DNA of 14,717 nucleotides from Dehalococcoidia bacterium SM23_28_2. Lineage in GTDB: Bacteria; Chloroflexota; Dehalococcoidia; SM23-28-2. The stretch spans positions 1 to 14,717 of the forward strand of contig LJUA01000041.1 in assembly GCA_001303545.1 (NCBI GenBank), in the 5' to 3' direction. Every line of letters begins with the position of its first letter. The first letter of the stretch is position 1. The position numbers and the translations under genes were made by a program. Under the pieces are notes generated by a model. It saw nothing but the letters and a program-made list of their open reading frames with translations, searched no databases and was not told the DNA's origin. Shown here piece by piece: positions 1 through 6,856 of the stretch.

Positions 1-1
1 C

Positions 2-370
2 TGGAGCCTGGTGGACTTTCTGGTCGAGACCTACGGGCCGGCGAAGTTCGCTGAGCTATTCGCCACCTTCAAGGAGGGGAGCACCGTCGACAACGCTCTC
101 CTGGGAGTCTACAGCTTCGATCAGGACGGCCTGGAGGACGCCTGGCGGGCCAGCCTCGACCTGCCGCCGCGCGAGCGTCCGACCCCCGCCGAGGATCAGG
201 TATCGGAGGCATCGCCCACGCCCGCCGGGCAGGCGGACACGGCGGGGGAGGCTGACGAGGACGAGTTTCCCTGGGGCACGGCCATAGGCCTGGTAGCCGC
301 CGGAGGGGCCCTCGTGGGCGTGACTCTCCTGGGGGTGGGCGTGCTGTCCGCCCGCCTGCGCAGGCGCTAA
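2..370 (+). CDS. C-terminal part of a membrane-anchored peptidase-MA-like protein (5' truncated)
   Basis: The reading frame enters from the left edge and stops with TAA, leaving about 122 residues. The first 50 visible residues (LVDFLVETYGP, then KFAELFATFKEG, then a Gly-x-Leu-Glu-x-x-Trp pattern) resemble the C-terminal helices that follow the HExxH site in peptidase MA / gluzincin-like proteins, here read as SFDQDGLEDAWRASL. A Pro/Glu/Asp-rich linker of about 40 residues follows, then one hydrophobic helix (roughly GTAIGLVAAGGALVGVTLLG) and an Arg-rich end (RLRRR). That layout predicts an extracytoplasmic domain anchored by a C-terminal membrane helix with a short cytoplasmic tail. The catalytic part lies outside the window, so the family call rests on weak similarity. 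A GTG at 11 is internal to the domain and is unlikely to be the true start. The stop overlaps the stop of the convergent thioredoxin-fold gene by 3 nt. Confidence 0.6.
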   Translation, partial: WSLVDFLVETYGPAKFAELFATFKEGSTVDNALLGVYSFDQDGLEDAWRASLDLPPRERPTPAEDQVSEASPTPAGQADTAGEADEDEFPWGTAIGLVAAGGALVGVTLLGVGVLSARLRRR

Positions 371-1134
371 GGCAGGATGATCTTGCCGCCAGCGGCCGTG
401 TCGCTGCCCTGAGACGTTGGAGTGACTGGCCCCGTCTCTGGAACCGCTGTGGCTTGTGTGAGGAGCGAAGGGTGTATAGCCCGCTCGATCACATCCACTA
501 GGACTTCCTCGGGCACAGTGCCGGGGAAGGCCATCCTGTCGTTGACGACAGTAGTGGGGACCGCGCGCACCCGGTAGCGTTGGCTCAGCTCAGGGAATTC
601 GTTTGCCTCAATGACCTCGGCCGCGATGTGGGGGCTCTCCAGGGCTACCTGATACGCCAGGCGGGCCATCTGAGGGCAGTGGGGACAGGTGGGGGTCACG
701 AATACCCGGATGCTCACTTCGTCCTTTAGTTTGCGCAGCCTCTTGCGTGTCTTGTTGGCCAGGTAATTGGTGCCGCGCGAGATGTCTACAATGGTCTCCA
801 CTAGGGGGACGAACTCGTAGCCGCCGGGGGAGCCGTAGTACTTTAGCCAGCGGCCGTCGCCGGCGTGGAGGATGATGGCCGGTATCCTCTCCACGCCGTA
901 CTGTGCGACCGCCTCTTTGTCCTCTTCGAAGATGTGCTGGCGCAGGCTGATCCTGTCGGTGAGGGCAGCCAGCTCCTCCAGCATCTGGCCGGTTGGCCTG
1001 CAATATTGGCATGGCTGGCGGCGGGGGGAGAAAAGGGAAGTCTTCTTCTGGGTGAAGAAATCGATCCTGATGCGCCTGATCAGCTCGCGGCTGAACTTCG
1101 CTCGCAGAAACTCCTGCTCCTTAAGGGGTATCAA
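367..1134 (-). CDS. Two-domain thioredoxin-fold protein (PDO/glutaredoxin-like) with two CXXC motifs
   Basis: This 255-residue soluble protein contains two thioredoxin-fold units in tandem. The first has PCQYC (C42, C45) and a cis-Pro site RIPAI (P85). The second has TPTCPHCPQ (C150, C153) and AVPTT (P193). This double arrangement is typical of the protein disulfide oxidoreductase (PDO) family of archaea and some deep-branching bacteria; the second domain usually carries the main redox site. The last 30 or so residues are a Thr/Pro/Gly-rich tail. I chose the TTG at 1134 as start because AAGGAGG lies 6 nt upstream; a longer in-frame ATG at 1236 would overlap the preceding gene by over 100 nt. 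The start sits 14 nt inside the end of the phosphatidyltransferase gene, so it is probably translationally coupled and last in the inositol lipid operon. No signal peptide is visible. Its role there is unknown; cytoplasmic disulfide exchange is the likely chemistry. Confidence 0.8.
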   Translation of the reverse strand: MIPLKEQEFLRAKFSRELIRRIRIDFFTQKKTSLFSPRRQPCQYCRPTGQMLEELAALTDRISLRQHIFEEDKEAVAQYGVERIPAIILHAGDGRWLKYYGSPGGYEFVPLVETIVDISRGTNYLANKTRKRLRKLKDEVSIRVFVTPTCPHCPQMARLAYQVALESPHIAAEVIEANEFPELSQRYRVRAVPTTVVNDRMAFPGTVPEEVLVDVIERAIHPSLLTQATAVPETGPVTPTSQGSDTAAGGKIILP

Positions 1135-1735
1135 CAGGCTCCTCCTTGCCCGCCCCCTGGCGCGTCTTGCGCCAGACCAGGTAGAGACGCTGAAGGGCGG
1201 TGAGGTTGGCCAGGACAGCGAGGATCCAGAGGGCAATCCTCACCTGGTCTATTATAGAGCCGACGCCGATGACGATCACCCTCTCGGCGCGGGTGAAAAG
1301 CCCTTCCTTTATCTGCAGCCCCAGGATCTCGCCGCGAGCCCTGATGTAGCTCACCAGCATGGAGCCGGCCAGGGCGGCGAAGGCCAGCAGCGATTCCTCA
1401 CGGGCGTCGCGGCCGGCGTAGTAGTAGAGCAGACCGAAAAGGACGGCCGCCTCCGAGGCGCGATCCATTACGGAGTCGAACACGGCCCCGAAGCGGGTGA
1501 CCTGGCCGGTGGCTCGGGCCAGGGCACCATCGAGGACGTCCAGTGCTCCTGCTGCCAGGACGACGATGCCGCCCGCCAGGAACTGGCCGCGGGCCAGCAG
1601 TACGGCCGCTCCGGCGCTTCCCAGAACGCCCACCAGGGTGAGGGCGTTGGGGGTGATGTGGGCCTTGGCCAGCAGGAAGACGATGGGATCGGTGATGCGG
1701 CGAGGGACGGAGTGGGGCAGGAGAGAGAACTTCAC
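1121..1735 (-). CDS. pgsA: CDP-alcohol phosphatidyltransferase, probable phosphatidylinositol phosphate synthase
   Basis: This 204-residue integral membrane enzyme transfers a phosphatidyl group from CDP-diacylglycerol to an alcohol. The complete family signature DxxDGxxARx8GxxxDxxxD is present as D66-VL-D69-G-AL-AR ... G83-AVF-D87-SVM-D91, so the metal-binding and catalytic aspartates are intact. About six hydrophobic helices can be seen (near 30-48, 53-65, 93-106, 112-130, 150-165 and 168-185). The N-terminal ITPNALTL is also usual for the family. Clustering with ino1 and a PimA-like gene suggests that inositol phosphate is the acceptor, as for mycobacterial PgsA1; the sequence alone cannot exclude glycerol phosphate or another alcohol. 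The GTG start at 1735 is 5 nt after the stop of the glycosyltransferase gene, with a weak AAGG upstream. A much longer reading frame extends upstream but only overlaps the glycosyltransferase gene out of frame. The 3' end overlaps the next gene by 14 nt. Confidence 0.88.
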   Translation of the reverse strand: MKFSLLPHSVPRRITDPIVFLLAKAHITPNALTLVGVLGSAGAAVLLARGQFLAGGIVVLAAGALDVLDGALARATGQVTRFGAVFDSVMDRASEAAVLFGLLYYYAGRDAREESLLAFAALAGSMLVSYIRARGEILGLQIKEGLFTRAERVIVIGVGSIIDQVRIALWILAVLANLTALQRLYLVWRKTRQGAGKEEPVDTP

Positions 1736-1740
1736 TAACC

Positions 1741-2883
1741 TTACCTGCCCTCGGGGGCCTGCGCGCTCTCCTTTGCCACCCGCTGGTAGAAGGAGAGGAT
1801 CTGCTGAGAAACAGGGAACCAATCGAAGGCTTGGGCCTTGATCTGGCCCATGCGGCCCATCTCCTGGCGGCGGTCGGGGTCGCTCAGGAGCTGGAGAAGG
1901 GCGTCGGCCAGGGCAATCGTATCGCGGCGAGGCACCAGCAGCCCGTCGGCCTGGTGACCGACCACGTAGGAGAATCCCTCGATGTCGGAGGCAATCACGG
2001 GCATGCCAGCGGCCATAGCCTCCAGGAGGATGATGCCGAAGCTCTCGTTGCCGGTGTTGGGAGCGCAGAAGACATCGGCCGTCTTGTGGTAGCGGGGCAA
2101 GTCCTCTTCGGACACGTAGCCGGCGAACACGACGTCCTTCAGCCTCTCCCTCTGCACGAAGCTTTCGCAGGCCTGCCTCATGCCTCCATCGGGCCCGACG
2201 ATGAGCAGACGCGTATCGGGCATCCTGGCCTTGACCTGAGCGTAGGCCTGTAGCAGGTAGGGGAGCCCTTTGCGCTTCTCCAGGCGGCCCAGGAAGAGGA
2301 TGTTCAGTTTGCCGTCCTTGTACTCGGGGAAGGGGGGGAGGGGGGAGGCGAAGCGGTCGTATTTGACGCCGTTGGGGATGATCTCGTAGTGGTCGGGGAA
2401 GTAGCGGCTGACCAAGCGCTGGGCGGCGAGCGACACGGCGATCTTGCCCTGGATCTTGTGCCACCAGACGCTTATCGCCGGGCGAAAGTAGGCGTACCAG
2501 CGGCGGCCTTCGTCCTTGGCGGCGTGGAAGGTGGCGACGGTTGTCGTCTGAGAGCGGCGGATGAACTGGAAGGGCAGGAGCGGCACGAAGGGCTCGTGCA
2601 CGTGGACGACGTCGAAGCCCTCGCTGGCCAGCACTTGCTCCACCTTGGGCCCCAGGGTCAGGGAGAGGGTGATGCGAGCCACCGAGCCGCCGGCGGGAAG
2701 GCCGATGGGGCGCTCGCCGATGACGATTAGGTTGTTGCGGCCTGTGTTTTGCTTGCGAGAGGCAGGGGCAATGATTCGGACGTCGTGGCCCAGACGCACG
2801 TAGTGGTCGGCCAGGTGGCAGATGTGGTTGTTCACCCCGCCGGGGACGGCGAAATCATACGGCGACACTAGCCCTATCTTCAT
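1741..2883 (-). CDS. pimA: GT4 glycosyltransferase, PimA-like (probable phosphatidylinositol mannosyltransferase)
   Basis: This 380-residue GT-B enzyme is close in length to mycobacterial PimA (about 380), the GDP-mannose-dependent enzyme that adds the first mannose to phosphatidylinositol at the cytoplasmic face of the membrane. The N terminus, KIGLVSPYDFAVPGGVNNH, follows the PimA pattern with its Gly-Gly loop. HVHEP (residues 94-98) and ATFH (H120, matching the PimA catalytic-region His) are present. The donor site shows GRLEKRKG (R200, K205) and the E-x7-E motif E280-SFGIILL-E288, typical of GT4 retaining enzymes. No membrane helix is seen, so a peripheral membrane location is likely. The ATG at 2883 overlaps the preceding PHP gene in ATGA. 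There is no good Shine-Dalgarno sequence, so translational coupling is likely. Donor and acceptor are inferred from similarity and neighbours; another membrane-lipid glycosyltransferase activity remains possible. Confidence 0.85.
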   Translation of the reverse strand: MKIGLVSPYDFAVPGGVNNHICHLADHYVRLGHDVRIIAPASRKQNTGRNNLIVIGERPIGLPAGGSVARITLSLTLGPKVEQVLASEGFDVVHVHEPFVPLLPFQFIRRSQTTTVATFHAAKDEGRRWYAYFRPAISVWWHKIQGKIAVSLAAQRLVSRYFPDHYEIIPNGVKYDRFASPLPPFPEYKDGKLNILFLGRLEKRKGLPYLLQAYAQVKARMPDTRLLIVGPDGGMRQACESFVQRERLKDVVFAGYVSEEDLPRYHKTADVFCAPNTGNESFGIILLEAMAAGMPVIASDIEGFSYVVGHQADGLLVPRRDTIALADALLQLLSDPDRRQEMGRMGQIKAQAFDWFPVSQQILSFYQRVAKESAQAPEGR

Positions 2884-3659
2884 GGCAGGAACGGAAAGAT
2901 GCGCTTCACAAAGCTCTTGGCCGTGGGCCCCCAACCAAGGGTGCGAGGGGTAACGGTGAGGCCCCGCCACGCCTGGCGCGCTATCTGGCCTGGGCCGATC
3001 TCCCGAAGGCTGGGGTGGCGGCCGCTGGCGGCTTTGCTTTGCCTGTCCAGAATGGCGCGGCGCAGGTCCTCGGCGGTGGAGCCGGGGAAGAGGGTGTAGG
3101 CGCTGCCCACCGCCGGCAGGAAATGCGCGTCGCTGCCCCCCACCTCCGCCAGGTGGTAGCGCTCCCGGTTGAGCCTGATGGCCTTCTTTGCAGTCATGCG
3201 AGCGGCAAACGTCTCGTTGGTCACCTCTATGCCATCGAAGTATACGCCATCGCCGCCCGTTTTCATAACGCGCTCGATGGCTCGCCTACCGAGGCTGCGA
3301 GTCAGCCAGGCCAGAGGGTGAGGGATGATACAGAGGCCGCCCTGCTTGTGCACGGCCTCCAGCACCTCCACCGCCGGTCGGAGGGCGGGCAGGGGCTCCT
3401 CTACGTACAGAGCGAGGATGTGGCCCTCGATGGCTGTCACCTCCACTCCCATCACCACCTGGAAGCTGTACTGCCCCTTGGCCCAGAGTTCGCGCGCGGC
3501 GTGGGCCCCCCTGATGTTGTCGTGATCGGTGACGGCGATGGCATCGAGATCGGTACTGGCCTCCACGTAGTCCAGGAGCTCCGGGATATCGGCCATGCCG
3601 TCGCCTACGGCGGTGTGGATGTGGAGGTCGGCCTTGCCCAGGTCACCACTGCGGCTCAC
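2880..3659 (-). CDS. PHP-domain metal-dependent phosphoesterase embedded in the inositol lipid operon
   Basis: This 259-residue PHP-superfamily protein shows the metal-binding motifs in order: DLHIHT (H13, H15), TDHD (D45, H46, D47), GVE (E73), IPHP (H114) and GGSDAH (D177, H179). All usual ligand positions are occupied, so it should be an active phosphatase or phosphodiesterase. A basic, Pro-rich C terminus (PSLREIGPGQ ... KRIFPFLP) follows the domain and might contact membrane. The GTG at 3659 overlaps the acyltransferase stop in GTGA, with AGGAGG about 10 nt upstream, and its own stop overlaps the PimA-like start in ATGA. This tight insertion between two lipid-modifying genes implies a job in the same pathway. 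Dephosphorylation of phosphatidylinositol phosphate is an attractive guess but unproven. It lacks the extra domains of PHP polymerases and is not obviously a histidinol phosphatase, since no his genes are nearby. Confidence 0.85.
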   Translation of the reverse strand: MSRSGDLGKADLHIHTAVGDGMADIPELLDYVEASTDLDAIAVTDHDNIRGAHAARELWAKGQYSFQVVMGVEVTAIEGHILALYVEEPLPALRPAVEVLEAVHKQGGLCIIPHPLAWLTRSLGRRAIERVMKTGGDGVYFDGIEVTNETFAARMTAKKAIRLNRERYHLAEVGGSDAHFLPAVGSAYTLFPGSTAEDLRRAILDRQSKAASGRHPSLREIGPGQIARQAWRGLTVTPRTLGWGPTAKSFVKRIFPFLP

Positions 3660-4543
3660 GGCTTCTCGTCCTCCTGGGCATCCCACACCGCCTCCAGGAC
3701 AGTCCATTGGCCGGGGTCGCGACGGAGGTGGGCCTCGAACCGCTCCAGAAGGCTTCGCACGTTCGTCTCCAGGTCGGCCTGAGGGTCGCCGCTGTTGGTC
3801 AGCTCCAGAGGCGGCTCTATGAAAGCCTCACAGGCGCTGCCGTTCTTGCGATGTATGAAGATGGGGACGATGGTGGCGTCGGTGCGGTTGGCTAGCTCCA
3901 CTACCCCCACCGGCATGCTGGTCGGTGTGCCGCAGAAGGGCACGCGGATGCTCCTTCCCTCGATGTCGCGGTCACACATCAGGCCCACCACGCCTCCCGC
4001 CTTGATCGTGCGCAGGAGGGTCTTGATGCTGCCGATGCCTACCGGCAGGAAGGCGTGGCCCTTGCTGCTCCGTAGGCCGTCGATCAGGCGGGAGAGACGG
4101 GGTGGCTGGATGGGCTCAGTGAGCACTGTCATCTTGATTCCTTTGCCCAGGAAGGCCTGGATGCCCATCTCGACGTTGCCGAAGTGGGCGCTGGTGATGA
4201 TGACTCCCCTGCCGTCGGTGAGCGCCGGCAACAGGTTTTCCTCGAGTCCGTGGTAGGCCAGCTTCTGGTCGAAGAACTTGCTCACATCCATACGGGGCAT
4301 GTGGACGAGATCGGCGTAGGCCTTGGCCCAGTTGACAAAGACCTGGCGGGCTGCCTTCCGCACCTCCTTCTTGGGCGTACTCGGCCCCATGACGTGGCGC
4401 ATATTGTCCAACACGTTCCGGCGGAGGCGCCAGGCAAAGAGATAGGTCAAGACCGCTGCCACTGCGGCCAGGAAATACAGGACGCGAGTGGGGAGCCGCC
4501 CCAGTAGACGGACGCATGACCAGATCAGAAGATACTTCCACAT
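3656..4543 (-). CDS. LpxL/HtrB-family lysophospholipid acyltransferase, PatA-like
   Basis: This 295-residue protein belongs to the LPLAT superfamily. An N-terminal membrane helix (about residues 20-37) is followed by a basic stretch RLRRNVLDNMRHVMG typical of LpxL/HtrB relatives. The catalytic H-x4-E motif is H120-FGNV-E125 in ITSAHFGNVEMG, and GLMCDRDIEGRSIRVPFCG matches the second conserved block. LpxL uses acyl-ACP on lipid A; the actinobacterial relative PatA acylates a mannose of phosphatidylinositol mannosides. No other lipid A gene is present in the window, and ino1 and PimA-like genes flank the locus, so a PatA-like role is favoured. The ATG at 4543 lies 34 nt after the ino1 stop with no clear Shine-Dalgarno sequence. 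The 3' end overlaps the PHP gene in GTGA. The substrate is inferred, not seen. Confidence 0.82.
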   Translation of the reverse strand: MWKYLLIWSCVRLLGRLPTRVLYFLAAVAAVLTYLFAWRLRRNVLDNMRHVMGPSTPKKEVRKAARQVFVNWAKAYADLVHMPRMDVSKFFDQKLAYHGLEENLLPALTDGRGVIITSAHFGNVEMGIQAFLGKGIKMTVLTEPIQPPRLSRLIDGLRSSKGHAFLPVGIGSIKTLLRTIKAGGVVGLMCDRDIEGRSIRVPFCGTPTSMPVGVVELANRTDATIVPIFIHRKNGSACEAFIEPPLELTNSGDPQADLETNVRSLLERFEAHLRRDPGQWTVLEAVWDAQEDEKP

Positions 4544-4577
4544 CAGGACGGGTGAGCGTGGCCGGCACTGCCGGGGG

Positions 4578-5744
4578 CTACTCTTCGGCCTCCGGCTTCG
4601 GTTGGGGCTCCGCTACCCCTTTCTTCGGCTGGTCTTGGATGAACTTTTCCACCATCCGACGGGCTTCGTCATCGGTGAACTGCTTGGGAGGCGACTTCAT
4701 GAAGTAGGCGGACGGCCCTTCCAGGGCGCCGGCGATGCCCCTGTCGAGGGCCAGCTTGCAGCAGCGGATGGCATCGATGACCACCCCCGCCGAGTTGGGG
4801 CTGTCCCAGACCTCCAGCTTCACCTCCATGTTCAAGGGCACGTTCCCGAAGGTTGTCCCCTCCATACGAATGTGACAGAACTTGCGGTCGAGCAGCCAGG
4901 GCACGTAATCGCTGGGGCCCACGTGGATGTCGGCCTCGGGCAGTTCGTAGTCCAGCTGGGAGGCGACGGCGCCGGTCTTGGAGATCTTCTTGGACATCAG
5001 CCTTTCGCGCTCCAGCATATTCAGGAAATCGGTATTGCCGCCGAAGTTGAGCTGGTAGGTGCGGTCCAGGTGCACGCCGCGGTCGCGGAAGACGCGGGTG
5101 AGGATGCGATGGATGATGGTGGCCCCTACCTGGGACTTGATATCGTCGCCGATGAGAGGAATGCCGTGCTCCTCGAATCGCCGTCGCCAGTAGGCCTCGC
5201 GGGCGATGAACACAGGGATGCAGTTGACGAAGGCGCAGCCCGCCGTTAGCACCTGCTCCACGTACCACTTGGTGGCCTCCTCGGAGCCGACGGGAAGGTA
5301 GTTCAATACCACATGGGTCTCTGTGTCCTTCAGGATCTTGACGATGTCGTCGGTGGAGCCGGGGGCCTTTTGGATTATCTGGGAGAGGTATTTGCCCAGG
5401 CCATCGTGGGTCATGCCTCGATGGACAGGCACCCCCAGGCGAGGCACCTCGCAGAACTGGTAGGTATTGTTGGGGGGAGTGAAAATGGCCTCGCTGAGGT
5501 CTTTGCGCACCTTGTTGACATCGATATCGAAGGCGGCAACGAATTCGATGTCGCCCACGTGATAGCCGCCCAGGTTGACGTGCATCAGCCCCGGGATGAA
5601 CTGGTTGTCCTCGGCGGTGCGGTAGTAATGGACACCCTGGACCAGGGATGAGGCGCAGTTACCTACGCCGATGATGGCAACATTGATCTTATCCAAGGCC
5701 CCTGAGGCCTCCTTTCTACGACGTTGTTGGTTCCTTTTAGCCAT
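4578..5744 (-). CDS. ino1: myo-inositol-1-phosphate synthase
   Basis: This 388-residue NAD-dependent enzyme converts glucose 6-phosphate to inositol 1-phosphate, the first committed step of inositol lipid synthesis. The Rossmann dinucleotide-binding loop is GVGNCASSLVQG (26-37). Further family blocks are NYLPVGSEEATKWY, GDDIKSQVGATI (containing the conserved active-site lysine) and NFGGNTDFLNML. Its length and motifs match the short actinobacterial/archaeal class rather than the roughly 530-residue eukaryotic one. The N terminus has a Lys/Arg-rich extension (KRNQQRRRKE), and the C terminus an acidic, Pro/Lys tail. The ATG at 5744 lies about 11 nt from a predicted transcription start, so the mRNA leader is very short and lacks a strong Shine-Dalgarno sequence. 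It is the first gene of the six-gene lipid cluster and supplies the head group for the downstream phosphatidyltransferase. Confidence 0.93.
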   Translation of the reverse strand: MAKRNQQRRRKEASGALDKINVAIIGVGNCASSLVQGVHYYRTAEDNQFIPGLMHVNLGGYHVGDIEFVAAFDIDVNKVRKDLSEAIFTPPNNTYQFCEVPRLGVPVHRGMTHDGLGKYLSQIIQKAPGSTDDIVKILKDTETHVVLNYLPVGSEEATKWYVEQVLTAGCAFVNCIPVFIAREAYWRRRFEEHGIPLIGDDIKSQVGATIIHRILTRVFRDRGVHLDRTYQLNFGGNTDFLNMLERERLMSKKISKTGAVASQLDYELPEADIHVGPSDYVPWLLDRKFCHIRMEGTTFGNVPLNMEVKLEVWDSPNSAGVVIDAIRCCKLALDRGIAGALEGPSAYFMKSPPKQFTDDEARRMVEKFIQDQPKKGVAEPQPKPEAEE

Positions 5745-5761
5745 GGCTCATTGGCGAATGC

Positions 5762-5790
5762 ATTGTAGCGCTTCTGCCTTGGGGCGACAA
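5762..5790 (-). promoter_or_regulatory. Probable sigma70-type promoter of the ino1 lipid operon
   Basis: On the minus strand TTGTCG (5790-5785) and TACAAT (5767-5762) are separated by exactly 17 nt. The -10 box matches the consensus at five of six bases and the -35 at four. The expected start point near 5755 is about 11 nt before the ino1 ATG. It is the only convincing promoter for the six-gene cluster. Base matching alone supports it. Confidence 0.55.
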
Positions 5791-5819
5791 GGCCTGGCCT
5801 CCGTCGGATAGGGCGTCCC

Positions 5820-5848
5820 TTGCTTGTGCTTGGCCCCTTTGCTATGCT
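5820..5848 (+). promoter_or_regulatory. Possible weak promoter of the divergent PHP gene
   Basis: TTGCTT (5820-5825) and TATGCT (5843-5848) are spaced by 17 nt on the plus strand, with transcription expected near 5855, some 20 nt before the PHP ATG. Each box matches consensus only partly (three and four of six), so this is tentative. It would be back-to-back with the ino1 promoter in a 130-nt divergent region. Confidence 0.3.
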
Positions 5849-5874
5849 CCTACCACTAGGTGGAACTGGCTAGC

Positions 5875-6552
5875 ATGGTATACGACTTTCATACCCATAC
5901 GACTCTCAGCGACGGCTCCCTGTCGCCTATGGAGCTTATTCGGCGGGCCTGCGTGGCCGGCTATCGGGCGGTGGGCCTCGCTGACCACGGCGCTCTGGGA
6001 AGCCTTTCTCGCTTCGCCCAGGAGCTCTGTCAGGACTGCGCCCTGGCTCGCGACCGCTGGGGGATCACGGCCCTTCCAGGGGTGGAGCTGACCCACGTGC
6101 CAGCGGCGGCAGTGGCCGAAGTGGCTCGAGCCGCCAAAGAGGCTGGACTGTGGCTGGTGATCGTCCACGGGGAGACGATTTCGGAGCCCGTGGAGGAGGG
6201 GACAAACCTGGCCGCTGTGAGCTGCGGCGACGTGGATATCCTGGCCCATCCGGGCCTGATCAGCCTGGAGGAGGCGGAACTGGCCGCTCGCAATGGCGTC
6301 TTTCTGGAGCTATCGGCTAGGCCTTCTCATGCGATGGCCAACGGTCACGTGGCGAAAATGGCCCGCCTGGCCGGCGCAAAACTCATCGTGAACTCCGATA
6401 GCCACGGCCTCGATTTCCTCAGCGAAGAGCAGGCACGGCGGATAGCGCTGGCTGCCTGTCTAGACGAGAAGGATCTGGAGGAAGTACTGCAAACGAATCC
6501 CCAGCTCCTTCTGGATAGAATCCTCGCGGGGAGGAACCAACCTCCTCGCTAG
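5875..6552 (+). CDS. PHP-domain phosphoesterase, divergent from ino1
   Basis: This 225-residue protein is a single, complete PHP domain. Metal-site motifs in order are DFHTHT (H6, H8), LADHG (D37, H38), GVELTH (E71, H74), VHGE (H98), LAHPG (H125) and NSDSHG (D175, H177). It therefore carries more conserved histidines than the PHP protein inside the lipid operon and belongs to a different subgroup, resembling the histidinol-phosphatase-like PHP proteins found in archaea and Chloroflexota. I chose ATG 5875 because the protein then begins directly before the first motif; AGGTGG at 5858-5863 is a possible, rather distant, ribosome site. A GTG at 5860 would add five residues. The gene is divergent from ino1 and convergent with the zinc-ribbon gene. 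Its substrate is unknown: no histidine or other pathway genes adjoin it. Confidence 0.85.
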   Translation: MVYDFHTHTTLSDGSLSPMELIRRACVAGYRAVGLADHGALGSLSRFAQELCQDCALARDRWGITALPGVELTHVPAAAVAEVARAAKEAGLWLVIVHGETISEPVEEGTNLAAVSCGDVDILAHPGLISLEEAELAARNGVFLELSARPSHAMANGHVAKMARLAGAKLIVNSDSHGLDFLSEEQARRIALAACLDEKDLEEVLQTNPQLLLDRILAGRNQPPR

Positions 6553-6575
6553 AGCTGGGGATACTCCCCCTCGCC

Positions 6576-6601
6576 GGGGCGAGAGTTGCTGCCTTCGCCC
6601 C
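6576..6601 (+). terminator. Hairpin between convergent genes, possible terminator
   Basis: GGGGCGA (6576-6582) pairs with TCGCCCC (6595-6601) around a 12-nt loop, 24 nt past the PHP stop, and the plus strand continues into the T-rich GCTCTTGTTCTTG. A second small hairpin, GGGGA-TAC-TCCCC, lies just before it. The T tract is interrupted, so this is a weak intrinsic terminator for the plus-strand gene. The minus strand has no U tract here. Confidence 0.4.
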
Positions 6602-6652
6602 GCTCTTGTTCTTGCGAAGCCCTTTGTATCTGGGGAGGTGGAGGCTAAGGCC

Positions 6653-6796
6653 CTAGGCCTTGCCTATGCGATACATCTTGGTGCCGCAGTTGGGGCAGAC
6701 GCCCTGGGTAGCTGGTCGTCCGTTCTTCAGGGTTACCCGCTGAGGGTTGCGCATCTCCCTCTTCGTCCGGCACTTGAGGCAGTAAGCAGTCGCCAT
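6653..6796 (-). CDS. 47-residue double-CXXC zinc-ribbon protein (DUF5679-like)
   Basis: This short gene encodes 47 residues with two CXXC knuckles, C6-LK-C9 and C34-PN-C37, and the core VTLKNGRPATQGVCPNCGTKM. The sequence closely matches my memory of the DUF5679 family of tiny zinc-ribbon proteins. The gene call is strong for its size: GGAGG at 6809-6805 lies 8 nt before the ATG, and a near-consensus promoter lies about 80-90 nt upstream of the ATG. It follows truB after 114 nt but has its own promoter, so it is probably a monocistronic unit. The function is unknown; nucleic-acid or ribosome association would be a guess from fold and basic charge (many Lys/Arg). An overlapping longer frame (6645-6962) is a shadow. 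Confidence 0.88.
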   Translation of the reverse strand: MATAYCLKCRTKREMRNPQRVTLKNGRPATQGVCPNCGTKMYRIGKA

Positions 6797-6856
6797 GTCT
6801 TCTACCTCCCTCTGGAGGCGCCGTTCTAAGCACCTCCGTATCTGTTCTTTTCGCCA

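Noticed and set aside
872..1738. Plus-strand open frame of 288 codons
   Set aside because: It is antisense to the thioredoxin-fold and phosphatidyltransferase genes, both of which carry intact catalytic motifs.
1121..2464. Long minus-strand frame extending the phosphatidyltransferase upstream to 447 codons
   Set aside because: The upstream half is an Arg/Pro/Gly-rich shadow of the glycosyltransferase gene; the real protein begins at GTG 1735.
3015..3782. Plus-strand open frame of 255 codons
   Set aside because: It is antisense to the PHP gene and part of the acyltransferase gene, with low-complexity composition and no recognisable domain.
4488..5249. Plus-strand open frame of 253 codons
   Set aside because: It is antisense to ino1; its Gly/Val/Asp-rich translation is typical of a shadow frame.
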